Positions 54,944 to 63,800 of a stretch of 64,000 nt of DNA are shown here, piece by piece. The notes below the pieces were generated by a model. That model was not told the DNA's origin, searched no databases, and saw only the letters and a list, made by a program, of their open reading frames with translations. The first letter of the stretch is position 1. The number at the start of each line of letters is the position of its first letter. Location of the stretch: assembly GCF_042433955.1 (NCBI RefSeq), contig NZ_JBHLUH010000021.1, positions 124,001-188,000 on the forward strand. Reading direction: 5' to 3'. Source of the DNA: Phytohabitans kaempferiae (GTDB lineage Bacteria > Actinomycetota > Actinomycetes > Mycobacteriales > Micromonosporaceae). Both the position numbers and the translations under genes were made by a program.

Positions 54944-56158
54944 CTACAGCTCGGCGAGCCGGCGGCGCAGGTGGGTGAGTTGCGGCTCGCTCAGCCCGAG
55001 CCCGATCGCCCGCTCGTACGCCACGCGCGCCTCCTCCGCCCGGCCGTCGCGGCGCAGCAGCTCGGCCCGCGTGGCGTGCCACCACGGGTAGCCGTCCAGC
55101 CCGCCGATCCCCTCGACCAGCGCGAGCCCGGCCGCCGGCCCGTCCCGCTCGGCGACCGCCACCGCCCGGTTGAGCCGCGCGACCGGGCTCTCCCCGGTGG
55201 CCAGCAGCACGTCGTACCAGGAGACGACCGCGTCCCAGTTGGTCTCGGCGTAGCTGGGCGCGAGGGCGTGGCAGGCGGCGATGGCGGCCTGCGCCACGTA
55301 GCTGTCGGGGCGGTCGGGGGTGCGGCGCAGCGCCCGGCCGACCAGCTCGACCCCCTCCTCGATCGCCGCCCGGTCCCACCGGGCGCGGTCCTGGTCGGCG
55401 AGCAGCACCTGCCCGCCCTCGCCGTCGAGGCGCGTCTCCCGGCGCGCGTCGTGCAGCAGGAGCAGCGCGAGCAGCCCCAGCGCGGTCGGCTCGTCGGGCA
55501 TGAGGTCGGCGAGCAGCCGCGCCAGCCGTACCCCCTCGGTGGTGAGCGCGACCCGCACGAGGTCGGCGCCGGCCGCGGCGGCATAGCCCTCGTTGAAGAT
55601 CAGGTAGATCGTGGTGGCGACGCCGGTGAGCCGCGCGGGAAGCTGCCGCGCCGGCGGCACGCGGTACGGGATGCGGGCCTGCGTGATCTTCTGCTTGGCG
55701 CGGGTGAGGCGCTTGGCCATCGTCGCCTCGGGCACGAGCAGGCCGCGCGCCACCTCCGCGGTGGACAGGCCGCCGACGGTACGCAGCGCGAGCGCCACCT
55801 GCGCCTCCCGCGAGAGCGCCGGATGGCAGCAGGTGAACAGCAGCCGCAGCAGGTCGTCGCGGATCTCCTCGGGCGGCTCCGGCGCCGGCTCGGCCAGCAT
55901 GGTCGCCTCGGCCTCCTTGCCGGTCCGCCGTGCCTCCCGCCGGATGATGTCCACCGCCCGCCGCCGGGCCGTGACCAGCAGCCAGGCGCGGGGATTGTCC
56001 GGTACGCCGTCGCGCGGCCACGTCTCGAGTGCCCGCACCACGGCATCCTGGGTCGCGTCTTCGGCCAGGTCGATGCTGCCGGTGACGCGGGCGAGCGTGG
56101 CGAGCACGCGTGTGCCCTCCTCACGCACCAGCCGCGCGACCGCGTCACCGGCCGGCAT
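54944..56158 (-). CDS. ECF42 group RNA polymerase sigma factor
   Basis: This 404-aa protein has sigma region 2 (DLAEDATQDAVVRALETWPRD, NPRAWLLVTARRRAVDIIRR) and region 4 (LSREAQVALALRTVGGLSTAEVARGLLVPEATMAKRLTRAK). A long C-terminal helical domain of TPR type follows. This layout with a DGPF-protein partner defines the ECF42 group, which has no anti-sigma factor. The C-terminal domain is thought to be needed for activity. Start ATG 56158 lies nine bases after the partner gene stop. Confidence 0.93.
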   Translation of the reverse strand: MPAGDAVARLVREEGTRVLATLARVTGSIDLAEDATQDAVVRALETWPRDGVPDNPRAWLLVTARRRAVDIIRREARRTGKEAEATMLAEPAPEPPEEIRDDLLRLLFTCCHPALSREAQVALALRTVGGLSTAEVARGLLVPEATMAKRLTRAKQKITQARIPYRVPPARQLPARLTGVATTIYLIFNEGYAAAAGADLVRVALTTEGVRLARLLADLMPDEPTALGLLALLLLHDARRETRLDGEGGQVLLADQDRARWDRAAIEEGVELVGRALRRTPDRPDSYVAQAAIAACHALAPSYAETNWDAVVSWYDVLLATGESPVARLNRAVAVAERDGPAAGLALVEGIGGLDGYPWWHATRAELLRRDGRAEEARVAYERAIGLGLSEPQLTHLRRRLAEL

Positions 56159-56166
56159 CGCCCCGC

Positions 56167-56517
56167 CTACGCCTCGAACTCGACGACCGGCCGTACCTCG
56201 ACCGCACCGTTCCACGCCGCCGGGATCGTCGCCGCGACCGCCACCGCCTCGTCGAGGTCGGCGCACTCCAGCAGGTAGAAGCCGGTCAGCACCTCCTTCG
56301 TCTCCGCGTACGGGCCGTCGGTGGTCACCACGTCGCCGCCCTTGCCGCCGGTGACCCGGACGGTGGTGGCGCTGGCCGTCGGGTACAGCGCCTCGCCGCC
56401 CCGCAACACCGCCGCGGCCGCCGCGTTGAAGTCGTCGTAGTCCCGCATCATGCCGGCGTACTCCGGCAGCGTGGGGTCGATGTCGGCCGCGTAGATGATC
56501 GCCGCGTACCTGGGCAT
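56167..56517 (-). CDS. DGPF (YCII-related) domain protein
   Basis: This 116-aa protein contains TTDGPYAETKEVLTGFYLLE, the DGPF motif of the YCII-related fold. It is the standard partner of ECF42 sigma factors and may be a target or a signalling component. AGGAG lies upstream of the ATG. It leads the two-gene operon. Confidence 0.92.
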   Translation of the reverse strand: MPRYAAIIYAADIDPTLPEYAGMMRDYDDFNAAAAAVLRGGEALYPTASATTVRVTGGKGGDVVTTDGPYAETKEVLTGFYLLECADLDEAVAVAATIPAAWNGAVEVRPVVEFEA

Positions 56518-56570
56518 GAGTGTGCTCCTGGAGGTCGGTGCCGGCGCCGCTCGCCAGCTTCCACTCTAGG

Positions 56571-56598
56571 GACGAACGGCGGCCCCGGGTTCTGGACA
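56571..56598 (-). promoter_or_regulatory. Candidate ECF42-dependent promoter
   Basis: On the minus strand TGTCCA (56593-56598) and CGTC (56571-56574) are 18 nt apart. They resemble the TGTCGA and CGTC/CGA elements described for ECF42 promoters, with one -35 mismatch. This suggests autoregulation. Confidence 0.45.
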
Positions 56599-56697
56599 AC
56601 CTGGAAGATGTCGCGCCCCGTGTCCACCGGTCGGTGGACACCGAGGTTCCGTCCGCCGGTCGTCCCGGCGGGCCGCGCCGGCGCCGAGGATCGAAGC

Positions 56698-57540
56698 ATG
56701 ACAACGGCGATCGAGGTACACGGACTGCGCAAGCGGTACGGCGACACGCGCGCGGTGGACGGCGTCGACCTCCGGATCGGGGAGGGCGAGGTGTTCGCGT
56801 TGCTCGGGCCGAACGGCGCCGGCAAGACGACCACCGTGGAGATCCTCGCGGGCTTCCGCGACCGTGACGGGGGTACGGTCGCGGTGCTCGGCGAGGATCC
56901 GCAGCGGGCCGGGCTCGACTGGCGGCGCGACATCGGCATCGTCTTCCAGGACGCGGCCGACGTGGCCGCGCTGAGCGTCATCGAGACGCTGCGACACTTC
57001 GCGCGCTACTACCCGCGGGCCCGCGACCCGTACGAGGTCCTCCAGTCGGTCGGGCTGGAGGAGAAGGCGCGGGCCCGGATACGCACGCTCTCCGGCGGCC
57101 AGCGGCGGCGGCTCGACGTGGGGATCGGCGTGATCGGGCGGCCCCGGCTGCTGTTCCTGGACGAGCCGACGACCGGCTTCGATCCGGAGGCGCGGCGGCG
57201 GTTCTGGGCGCTGATCCGCTCGCTGGCCGGCGACGGCACCACGATCCTGCTGACCACGCACTACCTGGACGAGGCCGAGGCGCTGGCCGACCGGGTCGCG
57301 GTGGTCGTCGCCGGTCGGGTCGCCGCCTGCGGTGACCCGGCCTCGCTCGGCGGGCGGACCACCGCCCACGCGACCGTGCGCTGGCAGGAGGGGGAGACGC
57401 CTCGCTCCGTGCGGACCGACGACCCGGGGCAGCTGGTCGCCGAGCTGACCGCCCGCCTCGGCGGCACGCCGCCCGGCCTCACGATCGCCCGCCCGACGCT
57501 GGAGGACGTGTACCTGGAACTGATCGGAGACCGTCGATGA
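56698..57540 (+). CDS. ABC transporter ATP-binding protein
   Basis: This 280-aa ATPase has Walker A GPNGAGKTTT, signature LSGGQRRRLD and Walker B LLFLDEPTTGFD. It belongs to the DrrA-type group that drives ABC-2 exporters. The ATG has GAGGA seven bases upstream. Its stop overlaps the permease start (ATGA). Confidence 0.95.
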   Translation: MTTAIEVHGLRKRYGDTRAVDGVDLRIGEGEVFALLGPNGAGKTTTVEILAGFRDRDGGTVAVLGEDPQRAGLDWRRDIGIVFQDAADVAALSVIETLRHFARYYPRARDPYEVLQSVGLEEKARARIRTLSGGQRRRLDVGIGVIGRPRLLFLDEPTTGFDPEARRRFWALIRSLAGDGTTILLTTHYLDEAEALADRVAVVVAGRVAACGDPASLGGRTTAHATVRWQEGETPRSVRTDDPGQLVAELTARLGGTPPGLTIARPTLEDVYLELIGDRR

Positions 57541-58328
57541 CCGGTCTGGTGCTCGCCCGCGCGCACGTCGAGATCCTCTGCTTCTTCCGCGAGCGGGACG
57601 CGGTGGTGTTCACCTTCGCGATGCCGCTCGTGCTGCTGCTCCTGCTCGGCACGATGTTCGACGGCGTGTACCCCGGCTCCGACGTCACCTCCACGCAGTA
57701 CCTCGTGCCGAGCATGGTGGCGGCCGGCGTCGCGTCGACGACCTTCGTCAACCTCGGCGTCGGTATCGCCACCGACCGCGAGGACGGCACGCTCAAGCGG
57801 CTCCGCGCGGTGCCGATGCCGCGCTCGGCGTACTTCCTCGGGAAGGTCATCCTGGTCATCGTCGCCAGCCTCGCGGAGGCGGTGCTGATCCTCGGCGCCG
57901 GCGTGCTGCTCTTCGGCCTGGACCTGCCGGCCGAGCCCGGGCGGTGGCTGACCTTCGCGTGGGTCTTCCTCCTCGGCGCGGCCGGCTGCGCGTTCCTCGG
58001 CATCGCGGCCAGCGGTCTGGCCCGCTCCGCGCGCAGCGCCGCCGCGGTGATGAACCTGCCGTACATCGTGCTCGCCTTCGTATCCGGCATCTTCGTGACG
58101 CCGGTGCGGTCGATCCCCGAGCCGCTGCTCCAACTCGCCTCGCTCTTCCCGCTGAAGTGGATGGCGCAGGGGTTCCGGTCGGTCTTCCTGCCCGACACGA
58201 TCCTCAGCCAGGAGGTCGTGGCCTCGTGGGAACATGGTCGGACCGCCGCGGTACTCGCGGCGTGGTGCATCGGAGGGCTGGTCCTGTGTCTGGCGACGTT
58301 CCGCTGGCGCGGCCGGCGGGAGAGGTAG
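57537..58328 (+). CDS. ABC-2 type transporter permease
   Basis: This 263-aa protein has six membrane segments and the ABC-2 pattern REDGTLKRLRAVPMPRSAYF. It works with the preceding ATPase to export an unknown compound. The following kinase gene starts on its last stop base (TAGTG), so exporter and sensor form one operon. Confidence 0.92.
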   Translation: MTGLVLARAHVEILCFFRERDAVVFTFAMPLVLLLLLGTMFDGVYPGSDVTSTQYLVPSMVAAGVASTTFVNLGVGIATDREDGTLKRLRAVPMPRSAYFLGKVILVIVASLAEAVLILGAGVLLFGLDLPAEPGRWLTFAWVFLLGAAGCAFLGIAASGLARSARSAAAVMNLPYIVLAFVSGIFVTPVRSIPEPLLQLASLFPLKWMAQGFRSVFLPDTILSQEVVASWEHGRTAAVLAAWCIGGLVLCLATFRWRGRRER

Positions 58329-59551
58329 TGCCCCCGCCGGGCGGGCCGCTGCCGGCTCCGCCTCCGGCGGGGCGGTCGAAGCTGGAGGCGTGGGGCGAGC
58401 GGTGGTGGCGGTGGGACGCGTACTTCGCGGTCGTCGCCGTCGGCTCCGCCGCCTTCGTGGCGAGCGACCGGCCCGAGTCCACGCCCGCCCGGATCGCCGC
58501 CGTCGCGCTGATCGTGGCGATGGCCGGCTGGTACGCGGGCTTCGGCCGGGCGCTGTTGCGCGGCGAGGAGGAGGACTGGCGCGGATACGTCTACCTGGGC
58601 GGCCTGCTGGTCCTCTTCGCCGGCGCGGTGGGCCTGGCCGACTCCAGCTCGTTCGTGCTGCTCGCGATCGCCCCGCAGGCGTACATGGCGATGCCCGCCG
58701 GGCCCGCCACCGCGGTGGTCGTCGCGTTCGCCGCCACGCAGACCGGGGCCTTCCTCATCCGCACGGGCGACCTTCGCGACACGGTCCGGATCCAGCTCCC
58801 GATCGCCGCGATCATCGTGCTGATCGCCGCCTTCACGGGTACGTGGGGGCGGCGGATGGCCGGGCAGAACACCGAACGGGCAGAGCTGATCGAGCAGCTC
58901 GAAACCTCCCGGGGCGAGGTGGCGCGCCTCTCCCACGAGGCTGGCGTGACCGCCGAGCGGCAGCGGCTGGCCGGCGACATCCACGACACCGTGGCGCAGG
59001 GACTGTCCAGTGTGGTCATGCTGGTCCAGGCCGCCGACGCCGCGCTCGACCGCGACCACGAGGAGGCCCGCCGCCATCTGGCGTTCGCCGCGCGGATCGC
59101 CCGGGAAAACCTGGCCGAGTCGCGGGCGCTCGTGGCGGCGCTGACCCCCGCGCCGCTGGCCGACTCCTCGCTCGCCGACGCGCTGGCCCGCCTGGCCGCC
59201 TCCGCCGGCGGCACCTTCACGGTCGCCGGCACCGCGCGGCAGCTCCCCACCTCGGTGGAGGTGGTGCTGCTCCGGGCCGTGCAGGAGTCGCTGGCCAACG
59301 TGCGCAAGCACGCCGGTGCCACCACCGTCGCGGTCACACTCGGGTACGCCGCGGACGCCGTCGCGCTGGAGGTGTGCGACGACGGCCGCGGCTTCACGCC
59401 GGCCACGGACGGGAGCGGCCCGGGGTACGGCCTCGCGTCCATGCGCGCCCGCGTGGAGCAGATCGCCGGCAGCCTGACCGTCGACTCAGCGCCCGGGAGG
59501 GGCACGACCGTCCGCATCTCCGTACCGGTGCCCGAGGGAGCCACAGCGTGA
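58328..59551 (+). CDS. Sensor histidine kinase (HisKA_3 type)
   Basis: This 407-aa kinase has several N-terminal membrane segments at about residues 30-180. The HisKA_3 box AERQRLAGDIHDTVAQGLSS carries the phospho-His. A HATPase domain includes VCDDGRGF and GYGLASMRARVEQI. The GTG start overlaps the permease stop. It is the NarX/DesK-like partner of the next gene and may sense the membrane or the exported compound. Confidence 0.93.
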   Translation: MPPPGGPLPAPPPAGRSKLEAWGERWWRWDAYFAVVAVGSAAFVASDRPESTPARIAAVALIVAMAGWYAGFGRALLRGEEEDWRGYVYLGGLLVLFAGAVGLADSSSFVLLAIAPQAYMAMPAGPATAVVVAFAATQTGAFLIRTGDLRDTVRIQLPIAAIIVLIAAFTGTWGRRMAGQNTERAELIEQLETSRGEVARLSHEAGVTAERQRLAGDIHDTVAQGLSSVVMLVQAADAALDRDHEEARRHLAFAARIARENLAESRALVAALTPAPLADSSLADALARLAASAGGTFTVAGTARQLPTSVEVVLLRAVQESLANVRKHAGATTVAVTLGYAADAVALEVCDDGRGFTPATDGSGPGYGLASMRARVEQIAGSLTVDSAPGRGTTVRISVPVPEGATA

Positions 59552-60168
59552 CCATCTCCGTGTTGCTCGTCGACGACCATCCCGTCGTACGCGCCGGGAT
59601 CCGCGGCATGCTCGCCGGCGAGCCGGACATCGCGGTGGCCGGCGAAGCGGCGTCCGGCGCCGAGGCGGTGGCCGTCGTGCGGGCGGCGCCCCCCGACGTC
59701 GTACTCATGGACCTGCGCATGCCCGGCCTCGACGGCGCCCAGGCGACGGCACAGGTGCTGGCGGCCTCGCCCCGGACCCGCGTGGTGGTCCTCACCACGT
59801 ACGAGACCGACGCCGACATCCTCCGCGCGGTCGAGGCCGGTGCCGCGGGCTACCTGCTCAAGGACTCCTCCCGCGACGACCTGGTCAACGCGGTGCGGAT
59901 CGCCGCACGGGGCGGCACGGTGCTGGCCCCTTCGGTCGCCAGCCGCCTGCTCCACCGCGTACGCCGCCCGCAGCACGAGGCCCTGTCCCCACGCGAGGTC
60001 GAGGTGCTGCGACTCGTGGCGCGCGGCCTGTCCAATGTGGAGATCGGCCGCGCGCTCCACATCGCCGAGGCGACGGTGAAGACCCACCTGCTGCGCGCCT
60101 TCGCCAAGCTCGGCGTCTCCGACCGCACGGCCGCGGTGACGACCGCCATGGCCGAGGGCCTCATCTGA
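59548..60168 (+). CDS. NarL/FixJ-type response regulator
   Basis: This 206-aa regulator has a receiver domain (LLVDDHPVVRAGI, VVLMDLRMPGLDG, VVLTTYETD, LLKDSSRDD) with the phospho-Asp in LMDLRMP. The LuxR-type helix-turn-helix LSPREVEVLRLVARGLSNVEIG follows. The GTG overlaps the kinase stop (GTGA). It likely controls the exporter operon. Confidence 0.95.
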   Translation: MTISVLLVDDHPVVRAGIRGMLAGEPDIAVAGEAASGAEAVAVVRAAPPDVVLMDLRMPGLDGAQATAQVLAASPRTRVVVLTTYETDADILRAVEAGAAGYLLKDSSRDDLVNAVRIAARGGTVLAPSVASRLLHRVRRPQHEALSPREVEVLRLVARGLSNVEIGRALHIAEATVKTHLLRAFAKLGVSDRTAAVTTAMAEGLI

Positions 60169-60190
60169 CGCTTCCAGATGCGCCGCCCGG

Positions 60191-60505
60191 TCAGGCGATC
60201 TGGCGAAGGTCGTTGCCGTAGTCGAAGATGATCCGCATCCGTGCCCCCAACGCCCGCGCGTATCGACTCAGAGTTGCGACTTCGTTGACCTCTAGGTCGC
60301 CGTTCTCGATCTGGCTGACTCGGCCCGGCGTCACCCCCATCAGCTCGGCGACCTGGCGCTGGGTGAGCCCCAGCCGCTTGCGTTCCTCGGCAAGATGGAA
60401 CGCGCTGATCCATGCCTCGGTACGCGCGCGCTCGGTCGCGAGCGCGTCGTCGTCTCCGTCGTGCAGCTCGTCGCGGATGTCTTCCCAGTCGTGGAACTCG
60501 GTCAT
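60191..60505 (-). CDS. XRE/HigA-like antitoxin-type regulator
   Basis: This 104-aa protein starts MTEFHDWEDIRDEL, with GGGAGGGG five bases upstream. It carries an XRE helix-turn-helix, LGLTQRQVAELMGVTPGRVSQIENGD. In relatives this kind of protein follows a RelE/HigB-like toxin gene with an ATGA overlap. Here only the end of such a gene remains upstream. A palindrome over the promoter is its likely operator. Confidence 0.85.
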   Translation of the reverse strand: MTEFHDWEDIRDELHDGDDDALATERARTEAWISAFHLAEERKRLGLTQRQVAELMGVTPGRVSQIENGDLEVNEVATLSRYARALGARMRIIFDYGNDLRQIA

Positions 60506-60612
60506 GACCCCTCCCGCTGTTTCCTTTCGAAGGCCAGCCATCCCTCGTACGCGGCCTCGGCGGACCGTAACCAGTCGCGGACATCAGTTGTCGTCTGATC
60601 GCCCAGCGTCGC
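60502..60612 (-). pseudogene. Remnant of RelE/HigB-like toxin gene (3' end)
   Basis: The minus-strand frame ending at TGA 60502-60504 reads ATLGDQTTTDVRDWL, then SAEAAYEGWLAFERKQREG. This parallels the C-termini of RelE/HigB toxins (GDK-x-x-W-x-x-WY, AE-x-x-Y-x-x-WL). The stop interlocks with the antitoxin ATG (ATGA), as in intact modules. There is no ATG, GTG or TTG start in frame, and the promoter lies directly before the fragment. The toxin has lost its 5' two thirds. Confidence 0.5.
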
Positions 60613-60635
60613 TGAGATTCGGGAGGCACGGAGAA

Positions 60636-60668
60636 ACTATAGCTTGAGCTAAACAAGCGTGGTGTCAA
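60636..60668 (-). promoter_or_regulatory. Promoter and operator of the antitoxin gene
   Basis: On the minus strand TTGACA (60663-60668) and TATAGT (60636-60641) are near-consensus but 21 nt apart. The palindrome TAGCT-TG-AGCTA (60640-60651) overlaps the -10 element and could bind the XRE protein. Confidence 0.45.
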
Positions 60669-60886
60669 GGGGTCCACTGCCACCGCCGCGCCGTGGTCGC
60701 GACGGCGGGCAGCTCCTCCGGCGGCCCTATGCCGGTCGAGCATGAAACCGCTCCGTGGCCGTCCAATCGCGCTCGTCGGCGCGCCCTGGTCGAGCCGTCC
60801 GGCGGGGCGTTGCGACGGCTGTCTCAGGTTCCGCCGGAACGCTCCTCGGCGGCCCGACTGTGGTGGCAGCGGCGGTGCCCCGCTCG
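60669..60886. other. Intergenic, no gene seen
   Basis: About 220 nt of GC-rich sequence between the antitoxin promoter and the NRPS stop codon. I see no gene and no clear terminator. Confidence 0.4.
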
Positions 60887-63800
60887 CTAGCGCGGATGGG
60901 GGAGGCGCCCCGCGGCCTCCAGCGCGGCGAGGCCCACCAGGTCGTCCGGCTCGGCGTCGGGCACGTCGCGGTCGAAACGGGCCAGCACCGGCGTCCGCAG
61001 CGAGACCACCACCAGCACCGCTATCGCCAGCCCGCAGAGCAGGTACAGCAGGCCGGTGCCGCGTCCCGCGCCGGTGCCGATCAGCGCGCCGACCGAGCCG
61101 GCCAGCGGGCCGTCCGGGTCGACCAGCGGCTGGAGCGCGACGCTGGCGAGCGGGGCGACCAGGTAGCCGAGCGAGAGCACCGAGAGCGCCACCATCTGGT
61201 TGAGCGCGATGACCCGGGCATGGAAGCGCTGCGGCACCTTGGTGTGGATGATCGTGATCCACGCGCCGTTCACCAGCACCAGTGCGAACGACAGGCAGAA
61301 CGTGCCGGCCGCGATCAGCGCCACCGACGGGCGCAGCCCGGTCACCGCGGCGGCCGCGGCGATCCCGGCCGCCGCCCACAGCAGCCCGCGCATCCGGTGC
61401 TGCCTGGGACCGCCCCACACGGCCATCACCAGGCCGCCGGTGATCGCGCCGGCGGCGGAGACCATCGCCACGCGGCCCGCGTCGGCCAGCGAGCCCACCG
61501 CGAGCACGAGCGGTGACACCAGCACGAGTACGGCCGCCAGCGGCGCGTTGAGCCCGACGAAGAAGAGCAGCATCGCGCGTAGCCCGGGCCGGCGGAAGAA
61601 GTAGTGGAAGCCGCCCCGGATCTCAGCGAGCACGGTCTCCCGCCGCCGCCACGCCATCGTGTGCGGGAATCGGATCGCCAGCAGCAGGCCCACACAGAGC
61701 ACGTAGCTGGCCACGTCGAGCAGCAGGATGCCGAGCATGCCGAGCGAGTGCAGCAGCGCCACCGCGACGAGCGGTACGAGGAACTGCGCCGCGCCGGTCG
61801 CGAGCTGCACGACCCCGTTGGCGTGCCCCAGGTAGTGCTTCGGCACGAGCTGCGGCACCGCCGAGGCGTACGCGAGCCGTTGCAGGGTCAGCGCCACCGA
61901 AAGGGCGGCCAGCAGTCCATAGAGGACGGCGGAGCCGAGCCCGCCGGTGGCGACCAGCACCGCCAGCGCCGCCTGGATCAGTCCAGCCAGGACACTCGCG
62001 CCGATCAGCGCGCGGCGGCGGTCGCCGCGGTCGACCAGCGCGCCCGCGACCGGCGCGACGAGGATGCCGGGGAGCACGCCGGCGACCGCGAAGAGCGCGA
62101 ACCGCAGCAGCGACTGGGTCTCCAGGTACGCCCAGATGGGAAGCGCGAACTCGGTCAGCGCCGTACCCGTCATGGAGACCATCTGCCCGGCCGCGACGGC
62201 GAGGAAGCGGCCCATGCTCGGCCGCGGGCCCGCGGCGCCGGACGGCTCCGCGGCGGTGGCGACCGGCGGCGGCCCGGTCACGATGCCGGCCAGTTCCGCC
62301 GCGCGGTACTTGAGGAAGTAGTGCCCCGCCTCGTCCAGCACCACCAGCCCGGTGCGCGGGGACAGGAAGCCCCACTCCCGGAAGCGCTCCTGGTAGTAGT
62401 CGGTGCCCGGGTCCTTCTCGCCGACGACCGAGACGATCGGCGCGCGCAGCGGCGTGACCCGCTCGCCGAGCAGGCGGCTGAAGTACGCCTCCGCCTCCTC
62501 GGCGTCCCGCCGCATCGCCCGGATCAGGTGCCGGCGCTGGGCCGGTTCCAGCGCCCCGACGTCGGCGCCCATCGACTGGAGCCAGTTGGCGTACACGGTG
62601 TCGGAGCGGAGCCGCTCGAAGCGGACCAGCGAGGCGACCCGGGGCCGGGCGAACGGGAAGACGCCGCCGAGGTAGACCGCGTCGAGGGTACGGCCGGCCG
62701 CCTCCAGCCGCCGGGCCACCTCCACGGTCAGCGCCGCGCCGGGCCCGCAGTGTCCATAGAGGACGAGTGGGCCGCTGACCCGGCTCAGTACCTCCTCGGT
62801 CACCGCGGCGGCCACGTCCTCCAGCGGCTCGGGCTCCTCCGCCACGCCGAGGTCGTGCCCGGGCACGGCGACCGAGTAGAGCCGCACACCGTCCGGCAGG
62901 GCGTCGGCGAGCGGCTGGTACACGACCGCGCTGGCACCGCCGTACGGCACGCAGACCAGCGACAGGCTCGGGGCCGCCGAGTCGCGGGTCAGCTCGTGGA
63001 GCAGCCGCCGGGGTCCGGTCCGGGCGCCGAGGCGGGCGAGCCCGCGTACGGTCGGATGCTTGAAGAGGTCCATCGCGCTGACCGGCCCGGGCAGCCGCCC
63101 GCGCAGCCGGCTCACCACCTGGATGGCGAGCAGCGAGTGCCCGCCGAGCGCGAAGAAGTCGTCGTCGGCGCCGACCCGATCGAGGCCGAGCAGCTCCCGC
63201 CAGACCTCCGCGATCGTCTCCTCGACCGGCCCGCTCGGCGGGACGAAGGCATCCCGTGCCGCCAGGGCCGGCGCGGGCAGCGCGGCACGGTCGACCTTGC
63301 CGTGTGCCATCCGGGGCAGCGCGTCCAGCCACACCGCCTGGGCCGGCAGCATGTACTCGGGCAGCGTCTGGGCCAGCCGCTCGCGCAGCTCGCCGGGCGC
63401 GAGGTCGGGGCCGCCGGCGCGTTCCAGGTAGGCCACCAGCCGCTCGCCGTGCACCACCACGGCCGCCTGGGTCACCTCGGGCAGCCCGGACAGCGCCGCC
63501 TCGATCTCGCCCAGCTCGATCCGGTAGCCGCGGAGCTTCACCTGGTGGTCGCGGCGACCGAGGAACTCCAGCTCACCGCCGGGCAGCCAGCGGGCCAGGT
63601 CGCCGGTGCGGTAGAGGCGGCCGTACGCCGGGCTCTCCACGAAGCGCTCGGCGGTCAGCTCGGGGCGGTCCAGGTAGCCCCGGGCCAGCCGGTCGCCGCC
63701 CAGGTACAGCTCGCCGACCGCGCCCACCGGCAGCGGGCGCATCAGCCGGTCGAGCACGTGCACTCGGGCGTACGGCAGCGGGCGGCCGATCGGCGTGGTG

